The notes beneath the pieces were generated by a model that was given only the letters and a program-made list of their open reading frames with translations, was not told where the DNA came from and did no database searches. From Trichomonas tenax (taxonomy: Eukaryota > Parabasalia > Trichomonadida > Trichomonadidae): a stretch of DNA of 37,549 nt. The stretch is from NCBI GenBank assembly GCA_023091735.1, contig JALKBU010000480.1:1-37549 (forward strand). The letters run 5' to 3'. The translations under genes and the position numbers were made by a program. Shown piece by piece: positions 9,226 through 17,816 of the stretch (within the stretch, counting starts at the first letter, position 1; every line of letters starts with the position of its first letter).

Positions 9226-9740
9226 TCTTGTTAATTTCATAAAATGACGATCAAAAGCGACCAGACATTCTTATTTTTGCCTCCTAAATCCGCATCCATC
9301 AATAAAACTAATGACCCATACTGTTTTTATTGATAAGATATCCAAAAATACAATTTCATGCTCTATAACATCATTGGAACATTAAGATATAAAAATTTAT
9401 ATACACTCATTATATTCATAATAGTTAATTCGATCAATAAAATTGCGAGAATTATTAAACAATGGAAATGTGCTCTCAAAAACTTCATCATTTTTTTCAA
9501 AATCTCAATGCCATTATAATATTAAGGCCTATTAGTCAAAACGTGACTGTGGAAAAAGTTGTTGTTGCCTTATGTGACTTTCGCCTCACTCTTCGTGGAA
9601 AATATCATTTTTATATGATAGGTAGTCTAAATCATAAGTAAAAATGAATCAAAAATAAAAAATAAAAATCGCCACATAAAACATTATAAGCGAAGCAAAA
9701 ACAATGTTTGATCATAAAAATATAAAAAAGTATCAAAAAT
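9226..9740. other. Intergenic spacer upstream of the Furry-like gene
   Basis: AT-rich spacer of about 515 bases. No coding frame, RNA or repeat that I can support. A weak variant of the promoter-like word (AAAAAAGTATC) lies just before the downstream ATG. Confidence 0.5.
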
Positions 9741-12700
9741 ATGACCGAAGATTTGTCACCGAAAGATGTCTTTATGGCGCTCTTTCCCAGCATCGAAGTC
9801 ACGATCATCGACATCCTCGTGAAGTTCTCCGCGGAGTTCGAGAACTTTGCAAAGAAAAAAGGCGAGAAAATCACTCCATCTGATAAATTAAACGAGTTAT
9901 TTACGGTTTTTCCACGCAAATTCAATCGGTATTCGGTCTGCGTCGACAGTTATGTCGATTTCGGCAGTCACTCGCCATCCGCAGCGATTAAATTTTTGCT
10001 TAATATTTTACCAAATCAGCCAAATAATTTCCTATTCCAAAATATCGTCAAGAAAATTAGCTTTTACGACAAATACCGTCAGATCATCAACTTATTTTTC
10101 CACCTTTTCTTTGCAGATTGCGTAGTTCAACTTTTTACTTGCAAAATGACGTACGAAGAACCAGAAATTCTTCTCGATATATGTTACAATGTTGTCCCCA
10201 CGCAGTATGAGCCGTACGAAGAAGTGTTTCTGATGAAAGTCATTAAGCAATTTTCTGTTTTATTCGGTTTTCTCTCAATCCCGCGACTTCCGAAGATTTT
10301 GGACAAATTCAAAAAAGGAATCAACAAGTACGACAACACCATGTTCATGATTCTGCACAGATTCACGCGATTGATGACATCAGAGAAAGTTGACTTAGAT
10401 GCGATCGGTTTCTTCCTTAACTGCTTCATTTCGATCAGCAAGTCTCTTAAGAAGTCCCACCAGTTCGACGTGTGGTCTGACGCTCTCTGTTCGATTTGCT
10501 CGCAATTGAAGGGAGATTTCGTTGAGGCAATCGAAAAACCGGTAACACAGATATTTTCGATTGCTTTGGAGAAATCGCACGATCAGCACGCTAGTGATTC
10601 ACATATAATCTTAGTTGGCACAATTTTGCAGAGATTTTCGAATTTGAAGAAGAAGCACTACGCAGACTATCTCAATAAGAGCATTTTAGCGAAAGCGATT
10701 AAACCGCATAGAACATTGGGCTGTCTTAAAGGATTTTTGACAATAATTCGCGGCGCATTTGTTTCTAAGAAATCATCGTTCTGGGAATGGGGTAAATTCA
10801 ACGCTCAGATCAATTCTGGTGTCGAAGCAACACAAATTGCGGATCCACATCAAGATCAAGCAGAACCAAATTCTTACACTTCTCTTTTCTTCAAATACTT
10901 CATTCCTGTTCCTAAAATAGAGCAGTACTATCAGATTTTGGGCGAAATACTCTTAAACTTTGCTGCCAGAGACTTCTCTTATTTCACGAAAGAAACAGCG
11001 CCACTATTGATCACAACAATGTCGAACGATCGCTGCTTGCTCCCTCTCAGCGAGTGCTTAGTTAGAATTGTCAACAAAGACTTGCACTTTGAGGAATGGG
11101 CACAGTTAAACCCAAGAAATCAGAGTGTTAATGTTTCGATTTTGATTCCAAACCTCTTCACGATGATCAAAGACTTCTTGTTCAGAGTCACATCGCTGAC
11201 ACTCAAACGTTCATCCCCGACATCTGTTTTCTCGTTCTCTCTCTCGCATCAGGCAGAGTCATTAGACTTCATGCTCCCTCTCCATTTCGAGGCAGAATCC
11301 AGGGCCATGGATGAGAGAATAAAGAAGGCAAACGATTTCATCAACAGCAGTGTCAATCACAAGCATCACAAACACGAGTTGACGCTATTTGAGCCAAGCG
11401 ACGTTGAGAGAACAACACAAGAAGAAGACACCTACATCAAACTTTTGTCTTTCTTGCCTCGCATCATCAACACAGCGGACTTGTATTCGATTGGAAAGAC
11501 AATCATCTGGTGCGCAGCCTCTAAATCACGCGCAGTTTCTCATTATGCGATTTTGGTGTTGAACAATTTGTATGTCAATGCACCAGAGAACAGAATTGCA
11601 ATTTGCGAGATCATCCTCGATTGCATCGATCACAGCGGCGACGAACTCGAGATCATTATGTACCTTCAGATCTTAGCAAAGCTTCTCGACTTGTCAATGC
11701 GTCCAAACACCAAAGAGGAGCACATCGCAAAGTTCATCAACCATGCAATGGCCACATCCATTATTTGCTTGTCTTACAGACCTGCAGCATTAAGGGACCT
11801 CACGATGAACGTGATAGAGCGCGTCTGCAGATTCGCTCGTTCAATGGGAATCACGATGCCACTAAAAGATATTGTTTGCGACGAAAAGATCACAAGGGAA
11901 GCATTACGTATCAATTCGGGTGAAAGCGCTCTTTCTCCTCGCTTCCTTGCAAGCACGGAATACTGGGAATCATTCGCACACTTGATTCCATATATCGTTC
12001 TCAAGTTTGCATCACAAGCATCAGAAGAATCCATTCAGTTCCTTTATCGAAACGTCGACAAGAAGATCGAAGATCTTGGTGAGGAAGCGCTGTCTGAGAG
12101 TCCTTTGGCAAAGAACTTCCACTCGATTTTGATGGTTTGCCTCCCAGCAACGCCAATATTTTCGTGCGACATTTTGCTGAAATACATCGACAAGGTGAAG
12201 TTTGAATCAAAGACATCACTGATGAAGAACTACAAATCTCTAATTGCAAGACTCGAGAAATACATGAACCTCCTTGCAGAGCACAAAGTAAAAAAGGCAT
12301 CCATCGTTGAGTCGATATTCTCTCACATGTCATGGCAGACAGCATCCAAAGTCTTCGATATGATCGACTCATTAAAGGTTTTATCGGATCCAGATTACAT
12401 GCTTTCTTACTCAACAATCATCGCAAAAATTTTGGCAACAGAAAACATTTCGTATGGACTGATTATCAGTGAAAACACTCATTTTGCGTTTGAGGTGCTT
12501 ATCAAGAACTTCAAAGAGTACTTTATTGCAAATGGAGTCAATGTCGAAGGCTTGAATCCAGATGTTTCGATTTTAGAGCCAAAATTCAACGACAAGCTTC
12601 TCGATACAGCAAAGAACTTCATGAAGATAATTTCATTATTCGCATCTTCATTCATCCATCCACTGAAGAGCTATGCGGGGCCAATAATGCTTCCTCGCCT

Positions 12701-15572
12701 CCCTGACTTCATCTACTCAGAACAGTTTGCGATGACATGCACTTCCCTCGCGATGATGTGCTTCAACTGGACAGGAACGAAGAGCGATGATCTCAACAAT
12801 TTAGCTGGAGAAGCAATTGCGTCATTAGCAAGTATAACACCAGTTTTCACGCAGCAGTTCCCACTCAACCCGAAGCTTATCTCTATATTGTTCTTGTCTG
12901 CTCGCTCAGGAAAGGACACTCTCAAGAGATGCCTCTTCTTCCACTACAAGGTTCTGATCAAGGAATACATCAGAGCTGTTTATGAGAGGCAGCAAGAAGT
13001 CTCAAAGGTCTACTTCCTTGCAATCTGTTCCTTCTTCTGCGGCGATGCTCCTAAAGATGAGCGAAGAGCGCAGATGGTCCAGAGAATGCTTCTTCCATTC
13101 GAGAAGCCAGACTCAAGGTATCCATCGACACTTTCTCCGATAGAAAAGAACCTGCAGGCTGACATCGTCTCGACAGCAGGCAACGTCATTGTCTGCGCTA
13201 TGCTCAACATTCTCAATCTCAAAGAAGATATGAGAATGTTTGCTTTTAAACTTATAATGAGATTGATTTCACTGTTGTTGACACTTCAGAGCGATTTGGA
13301 TTCTGACTCTCAAAAGACAATGATCAAAGAATTAAGTCTCTACGCCGATGTGATTTACATAAACTCTGCGACGTTATCTCCAAAGCACATCATAAAGATC
13401 GCTAAAATGATTTGCGACTGCGTTCCGTATATCTCAGAAAGCGTCTTGGAAGAGTGCATCAGAGCCGCGAGAGGCGGAAGAAACATATCTCAGAATGCTG
13501 CATTCGACATCATGACTGTCTTCTTGAAATACATCTCATTAAGCGACGGCGGTTATGTTAAAGACAAGAACCACAAATTAACAATTTTCACCCCATTATC
13601 TTTAGCCAAGTCGCTGATTGACATCTATTCACACGTCAGCCACAGCGCTCTCTCTTCATACCTCAATGCATGGAAGAAGTTGAGTGCCGAGTTGGAGCTG
13701 ATTGTTTCATTTTTGCTTGACATCGATGACGACAGTAAAGCCGATGCAGTCAAGACAATATTAGTTTATCTTGCCAAAGTCTGCACATCGAATGTCATCG
13801 AACTTCTCGTCGGACGGTTGACATTCGCAAACTGGTTCTACACCAATGCTCAAGGAAAGCTAGAAAGCGACAATCCGCCGTCTTCAGTTCAATCCCGCTC
13901 CATCCAAACAGTTTTGCTTTCTCTCTGCGAGATCTGCCAGAACTCGGTCCAAAGCGTCTTCCCCAATATGTATATTATTGTCAACTTCTCGATCTTATTC
14001 TGCGACAAATATCCGGAGATCTTTGAGCTGCTGTATGTTATTTTCACAGAGTTGAATGACTCTGGTTCGATTCTCGAGCTGATTTTAGATCCATCTAAAA
14101 TTATCTCTTCAGAGTACTTCACAGAAATGCTGATCAAATACTTCCACAAGCAAAAGGCCAAATCATTTGTTCACAAGTGGGGAGCGGAGTGCGTCAAGTG
14201 GGCAACAGGCTGTGGATGCTTCGAGATTGCTTCTAAAGCCGCTGCAATCTTCTCGAAGATTCTTTCGCCTGTCGATGTTGATATGCTCCAGATCATGCTT
14301 AAGTCCCTCTACAATGTCGTCATCTGCCAGCAGAACGAAAGCTCCAACAAATACGTCACAAATATCTTCGTCGTCATGAACAAACTCGTCGATAAGATGA
14401 TGAGCTCTCCAAACTTTGACGAACTCTTCACATATCTCATGAAGCTTGCACGGCAGTTCATGTGCGTTCCAGACTCAAACGTTGCCATTGAGTCAACAAG
14501 AATTGTTGCCAAATACGTCCAAACAACGAAGTGCAAGTATGATGAACTCTTAGAGCTTCTTCCGATGGTCAGCATCAACTTATCCAGAATGGAGGACAGG
14601 AAGAGCATCGACGGCCTTCTGATGTCTCTTATGGTCACACCAAAGACATCAGGAAGACATCATAGACCGCCGATTCAAAAAATTGCTTTCTGTCTATTCT
14701 TACCTCGATTGGTCTCTGCTATTGCCGCCTTCCACAACAAAGACCCGTTCATTGTCTACAGCGATGCAGAAGTCAAATATCTCTTAGAAATAGGTTTATG
14801 CTTAGCAAAGACTCAGTTATTCAACGAAGAGATCTCCGAAGCACTATACGACTGCCTTTCCGAGCCAGCGGAACATCAACTCGATGAATTTGCATTCAGA
14901 GTCATCAAGCCACAGATAGCAGAGGACACAATCACTATTGTCGGCCCTCTCTACACTGCAATCTGTGAGAAGTGCGACGAGGTTCTCAAGTGCGCCATTT
15001 TCTACACTATTGCATCGATGCTCAGAGGCAGCACAAACAGAGATGAAGCCGCTCCATTCATAGACTTGATGCCAATCGCAGCAACACACACTTTGTCTTA
15101 TCTCAACGCTTCCTTCTCTTCATCATTGTTAGAGATTTTCGTACAAATCTCAGTCCTCAAGCCATCAGAGAAGCCAAAGGAGAAGCCTCCTAAAGTCCAG
15201 CTCACAGAAGTCGCCTGGGTGAAGCCAACGGAGCTTTCGTTCATCTCAGAAGTTCGACTCCCTCCAAACCCATCAGGCGACGACCAATTAACACAACCAC
15301 TGACAATTGTCCCGTTCGACAAAATGTTCTGGAACGAGCCAGAGATAGCCAATCTCAGGAAGGAACTTGCGAAGATTGTCGTCCAGCCTTTCACCAATCA
15401 CCAGCAGAACTTAGAGAAGAAGAAAGCAGAAGTTCCTGATTTTGCGAAAACATCGGAAGTTCCAAGTCGCGTAGAAGACTTCGTGGTATTACCGCGAGTT
15501 AAGTACCATGAGAATTCCAGTGATTCCTACTATTCATATTATACTGAAACAGAAACAAAATATTTTGTTTAA
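9741..15572 (+). CDS. Furry/Tao3/Mor2-like cell morphogenesis scaffold protein
   Basis: This is a 1943-residue all-helical protein, somewhat shorter than yeast Tao3, fission yeast Mor2 and animal Furry (about 2200-3000). Furry proteins scaffold NDR/LATS-type kinases with Mob co-activators and control polarised growth and microtubule or actin organisation at the cell cortex. The clearest family signature is the conserved WG-x-C-x-KWAT block: WGAECVKWATGCGCFEIASK begins near residue 1480, followed by IFSKIL and a leucine-rich helix, as in the Furry C-terminal region. An upstream block (WCAASKSRAVSHYAILVLNN, about residues 590-610) fits the middle repeats. The N-terminus (LSPKDVFMALFPSIEVTIID) resembles the morphogenesis N-terminal domain. 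The last ~130 residues are hydrophilic, ending in a Tyr/Ser/Thr-rich tail. The ATG is the first in frame. The gene is intact and intronless. The family call is from memory of conserved blocks; another giant HEAT/ARM protein remains possible. Confidence 0.75.
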   Translation: MTEDLSPKDVFMALFPSIEVTIIDILVKFSAEFENFAKKKGEKITPSDKLNELFTVFPRKFNRYSVCVDSYVDFGSHSPSAAIKFLLNILPNQPNNFLFQNIVKKISFYDKYRQIINLFFHLFFADCVVQLFTCKMTYEEPEILLDICYNVVPTQYEPYEEVFLMKVIKQFSVLFGFLSIPRLPKILDKFKKGINKYDNTMFMILHRFTRLMTSEKVDLDAIGFFLNCFISISKSLKKSHQFDVWSDALCSICSQLKGDFVEAIEKPVTQIFSIALEKSHDQHASDSHIILVGTILQRFSNLKKKHYADYLNKSILAKAIKPHRTLGCLKGFLTIIRGAFVSKKSSFWEWGKFNAQINSGVEATQIADPHQDQAEPNSYTSLFFKYFIPVPKIEQYYQILGEILLNFAARDFSYFTKETAPLLITTMSNDRCLLPLSECLVRIVNKDLHFEEWAQLNPRNQSVNVSILIPNLFTMIKDFLFRVTSLTLKRSSPTSVFSFSLSHQAESLDFMLPLHFEAESRAMDERIKKANDFINSSVNHKHHKHELTLFEPSDVERTTQEEDTYIKLLSFLPRIINTADLYSIGKTIIWCAASKSRAVSHYAILVLNNLYVNAPENRIAICEIILDCIDHSGDELEIIMYLQILAKLLDLSMRPNTKEEHIAKFINHAMATSIICLSYRPAALRDLTMNVIERVCRFARSMGITMPLKDIVCDEKITREALRINSGESALSPRFLASTEYWESFAHLIPYIVLKFASQASEESIQFLYRNVDKKIEDLGEEALSESPLAKNFHSILMVCLPATPIFSCDILLKYIDKVKFESKTSLMKNYKSLIARLEKYMNLLAEHKVKKASIVESIFSHMSWQTASKVFDMIDSLKVLSDPDYMLSYSTIIAKILATENISYGLIISENTHFAFEVLIKNFKEYFIANGVNVEGLNPDVSILEPKFNDKLLDTAKNFMKIISLFASSFIHPLKSYAGPIMLPRLPDFIYSEQFAMTCTSLAMMCFNWTGTKSDDLNNLAGEAIASLASITPVFTQQFPLNPKLISILFLSARSGKDTLKRCLFFHYKVLIKEYIRAVYERQQEVSKVYFLAICSFFCGDAPKDERRAQMVQRMLLPFEKPDSRYPSTLSPIEKNLQADIVSTAGNVIVCAMLNILNLKEDMRMFAFKLIMRLISLLLTLQSDLDSDSQKTMIKELSLYADVIYINSATLSPKHIIKIAKMICDCVPYISESVLEECIRAARGGRNISQNAAFDIMTVFLKYISLSDGGYVKDKNHKLTIFTPLSLAKSLIDIYSHVSHSALSSYLNAWKKLSAELELIVSFLLDIDDDSKADAVKTILVYLAKVCTSNVIELLVGRLTFANWFYTNAQGKLESDNPPSSVQSRSIQTVLLSLCEICQNSVQSVFPNMYIIVNFSILFCDKYPEIFELLYVIFTELNDSGSILELILDPSKIISSEYFTEMLIKYFHKQKAKSFVHKWGAECVKWATGCGCFEIASKAAAIFSKILSPVDVDMLQIMLKSLYNVVICQQNESSNKYVTNIFVVMNKLVDKMMSSPNFDELFTYLMKLARQFMCVPDSNVAIESTRIVAKYVQTTKCKYDELLELLPMVSINLSRMEDRKSIDGLLMSLMVTPKTSGRHHRPPIQKIAFCLFLPRLVSAIAAFHNKDPFIVYSDAEVKYLLEIGLCLAKTQLFNEEISEALYDCLSEPAEHQLDEFAFRVIKPQIAEDTITIVGPLYTAICEKCDEVLKCAIFYTIASMLRGSTNRDEAAPFIDLMPIAATHTLSYLNASFSSSLLEIFVQISVLKPSEKPKEKPPKVQLTEVAWVKPTELSFISEVRLPPNPSGDDQLTQPLTIVPFDKMFWNEPEIANLRKELAKIVVQPFTNHQQNLEKKKAEVPDFAKTSEVPSRVEDFVVLPRVKYHENSSDSYYSYYTETETKYFV

Positions 15573-16360
15573 AAATTGTGTTTTTTGTAATTCTCTTTGT
15601 ATATTTCTAACATATACACTAAAGTCATTCTATATTATGAATGATAAAAGAAAATTCGCGAATTATCCAAAATAATTCAATGAAAAAGTCAATTTGTTAT
15701 GAGGAACAAAGGCCCATTGACACGTATTTCATTTGTTATATTGCCTTTTTGCCTCAGAATCGATAAATCATTTTATTTTGAATTTTGAGAATTTAAAATT
15801 CCTCAAAATTTTTTAATGGAAAAAAATAAAAAATTAATTTTTGGGGAAAGTTGGGATAACAAAAGTTAACGTACATTTTTATCGTTCTATTAATTTACGG
15901 AGATAAAAGAGTTACCTATTCCCAAAACACAGTATGCATAGAATAAAGATGATATGTGAATCTCTTAATGTAAATGTTTAACTACAGTTTATCTTATTAC
16001 CACAGCTGGTTATTATCGTCCAGTAACTCGAAATTCACATTTTATTTCAAATACCTTCAAATCTTACAAGTAACGATTCTATTATCACCGCATACGCTTT
16101 TGTCGCAGTTTTTCGTCTTGTTTCTCTAAAACCTGCAAATCAATATATCATTGAATTCATAAAAGCATATTTCCGACTTGCTGCCTGGTCCCTCAGATCG
16201 ATTTCTTCTTAATAATGAGTACACATAAATATCATCAAAAATTTATCGGCTCATTTCGAGTTGCAAAAATAAACTCATCATTCTTTCACTTCCTAGGGCT
16301 TAGGGGTCCATGAAAGTGTAAAAAATGTATTCGATATTGAGATGAATTTAAACTTTTTAA

Positions 16361-16437
16361 ATTTCATCACAAAGAGTGACTGACTGCATTGAACTTGTGT
16401 CATATCCTACGCAGTCAGTCACTCCTTGTGATGAAAT
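16361..16437. repeat. Near-perfect inverted repeat (27-bp arms, 23-base loop)
   Basis: The left arm 16361-16387 (ATTTCATCACAAAGAGTGAC then TGACTGC) and the right arm 16411-16437 are reverse complements at 26 of 27 positions; the single difference is a C at 16425. The loop is 16388-16410. As RNA this would form a long stable stem from either strand. It is not the 3' end of an obvious gene. It could be a foldback or MITE-type element, a small-RNA precursor or a recombination relic. Confidence 0.85.
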
Positions 16438-16531
16438 TGGTTCAAAACATGAAGTGTGCTTTGACAGCATGTAAAACCTGACAAAAACACTTTACATATT
16501 GTTACTTTTCCTGACACTTTTTGGGTAGGAT

Positions 16532-16644
16532 TTCCGTATGCTACATATATAAAAAGACTGGCAAGTCTCTGGCCTTCGGCCTCTGACTTCGCCTAAGAAA
16601 TTCCAGGGGCTAACTCCAGGCTGTAACTTCCGTACGCTACATAT
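16532..16644. repeat. GC-rich hairpin-forming block flanked by 17-bp direct repeats
   Basis: TTCCGTATGCTACATAT (16532-16548) and TTCCGTACGCTACATAT (16628-16644) flank about 80 bases that are much richer in G and C than the surroundings. The block contains short palindromes, including GACT-GGCA-AGTC (16557-16568) and GGCCTTCGGCC (16571-16581), and CCAGG-type words around 16604-16620. It could be a small structured RNA or a short insertion with flanking duplication. No known RNA family was recognised. Confidence 0.5.
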
Positions 16645-16872
16645 TTCATGAATATATCATATGTACCTATCATTGAAAAAAGTGTCGATTTATTCATTTT
16701 ATTCCAAAAATTGTGTTTATTTATAAAGGCTGTTAGAGTGAGGATCGAATTTTAAGGTCCTCTCAAAATTATTATTTGAGAAAGTTAACAAAAATCAACT
16801 CAAAAGCGTTGATTCAAAATTATTTAGCTGCTTATTAATTTCTGTGGCTATTTAAATAGGCATTTATACACA

Positions 16873-17478
16873 ATGGATAGACTGCTGCCGAAAGGCCACG
16901 CACCAGGCGACGAGGCGGGTTCTCGTTCGAAGTTCACGTAGAAAGAAGACCAAAAGCTGCTCAAACTCTTTCACGAAGCTGGAAGACTCCCGAACTGGAG
17001 AAAAATTTCTAACATAATGCAGACAAGGACTCCAAGGCAGTGCAGAGAGAGATACCAAAACTACCTCTGCCCGCGAATCAATCATAAAGATTTCACACCA
17101 GAGGAGGATGAGCTCATTCTCAAGCAGTTCGAGATCCGTGACAACAAGTGGAACGCAATCGCGAGGATGTTCAAAGGAAGAACAGGAAACTTGATCAGAA
17201 ATCGTTGGCAAACTTTGGTAAGAAAAGAGAACAAAAAGCAGAAGAATTCGAAGAAAGAAAGCGAAAGGACAGACTCTGAGATTGATTCCAGTCCAGTCAG
17301 TCCTGATGCGGATTTGATTGCTGAAAATAAGCCAAACTTCTTCGATGCGCTCTTCAAGATGATGGATTACAAACACAACTTCTATGATGATCAGTGCGTC
17401 ATGTCTTTTGTTGGATCAAATGCTTTTAGAAAATTTTCAATTTCAAAACTTGATATGTATTACTTAAATTTACCATGA
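16873..17478 (+). pseudogene. Two-repeat Myb-type DNA-binding protein with a stop codon in the first repeat
   Basis: Parabasalid two-repeat Myb proteins bind promoter elements and regulate transcription. Starting at ATG 16873-16875, the frame gives 22 residues ending KFT, then TAG at 16939-16941, then KEDQKLLKLFHEAGRLPNWR and onward without further break to TGA at 17476-17478. The TAG falls at the start of the first Myb helix, where E/K/Q is expected. Repeat 1 has W in NWRKIS and ends RQCRERYQNYL; repeat 2 (FTPEEDELILKQF...NKWNAIARMFKG...NRWQTLV) is complete. A product starting at the internal ATG 17017 would keep only the second repeat plus part of the first. The C-terminus is Ser/Asp/Lys-rich. 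It is either a recent pseudogene or a truncated protein; only this one lesion is seen. Confidence 0.85.
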
Positions 17479-17816
17479 TATTGTTATTTTAAACATGCAA
17501 TATTTTCGAATCTACATCATTTTTAAGAAAAAAAATAAATAATAATGCCACAAAATTAATATATGACTTTTAACCCATCATCATTGAAAACATATAATTT
17601 TTGTCAATAGGAAATGATATATCTAAGTTATCAAGGCAAAATATCGATTTTTTGCTCAATATTTGATAAATTCGTTAGATAAAATAAATGGCCTCCAAAC
17701 TCTAAATATAGGGAATATAAACGAATTTATAATAAATGTATTATTTATTTTTGCTGAATATGCATTAAAAAAAGAGAATTCAAAAGATGAAATAATGGTG
17801 TTACTTTTCAATATTC
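17479..17816. other. Intergenic spacer, Myb to HECT-like gene
   Basis: Very AT-rich 338 bases. An open plus-strand frame starting at 17663 overlaps the HECT-like gene in another frame and looks like chance. Nothing else is supported. Confidence 0.5.

Larger units (their letters stand above)
15573..16872. other. 1.3-kb intergenic region with a hairpin and a GC-rich structured block
   Basis: AT-rich spacer between the Furry-like gene and the Myb pseudogene. Apart from the inverted repeat at 16361-16437 and the block at 16532-16644, described separately, I see no gene. Weak protein-like minus-strand frames around 16100-16220 are too short to support. Confidence 0.5.

Noticed and set aside
16864..17376. 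A 170-codon minus-strand frame opposite the Myb gene.
   Set aside because: It is antisense to a recognisable Myb domain and has no features of its own.
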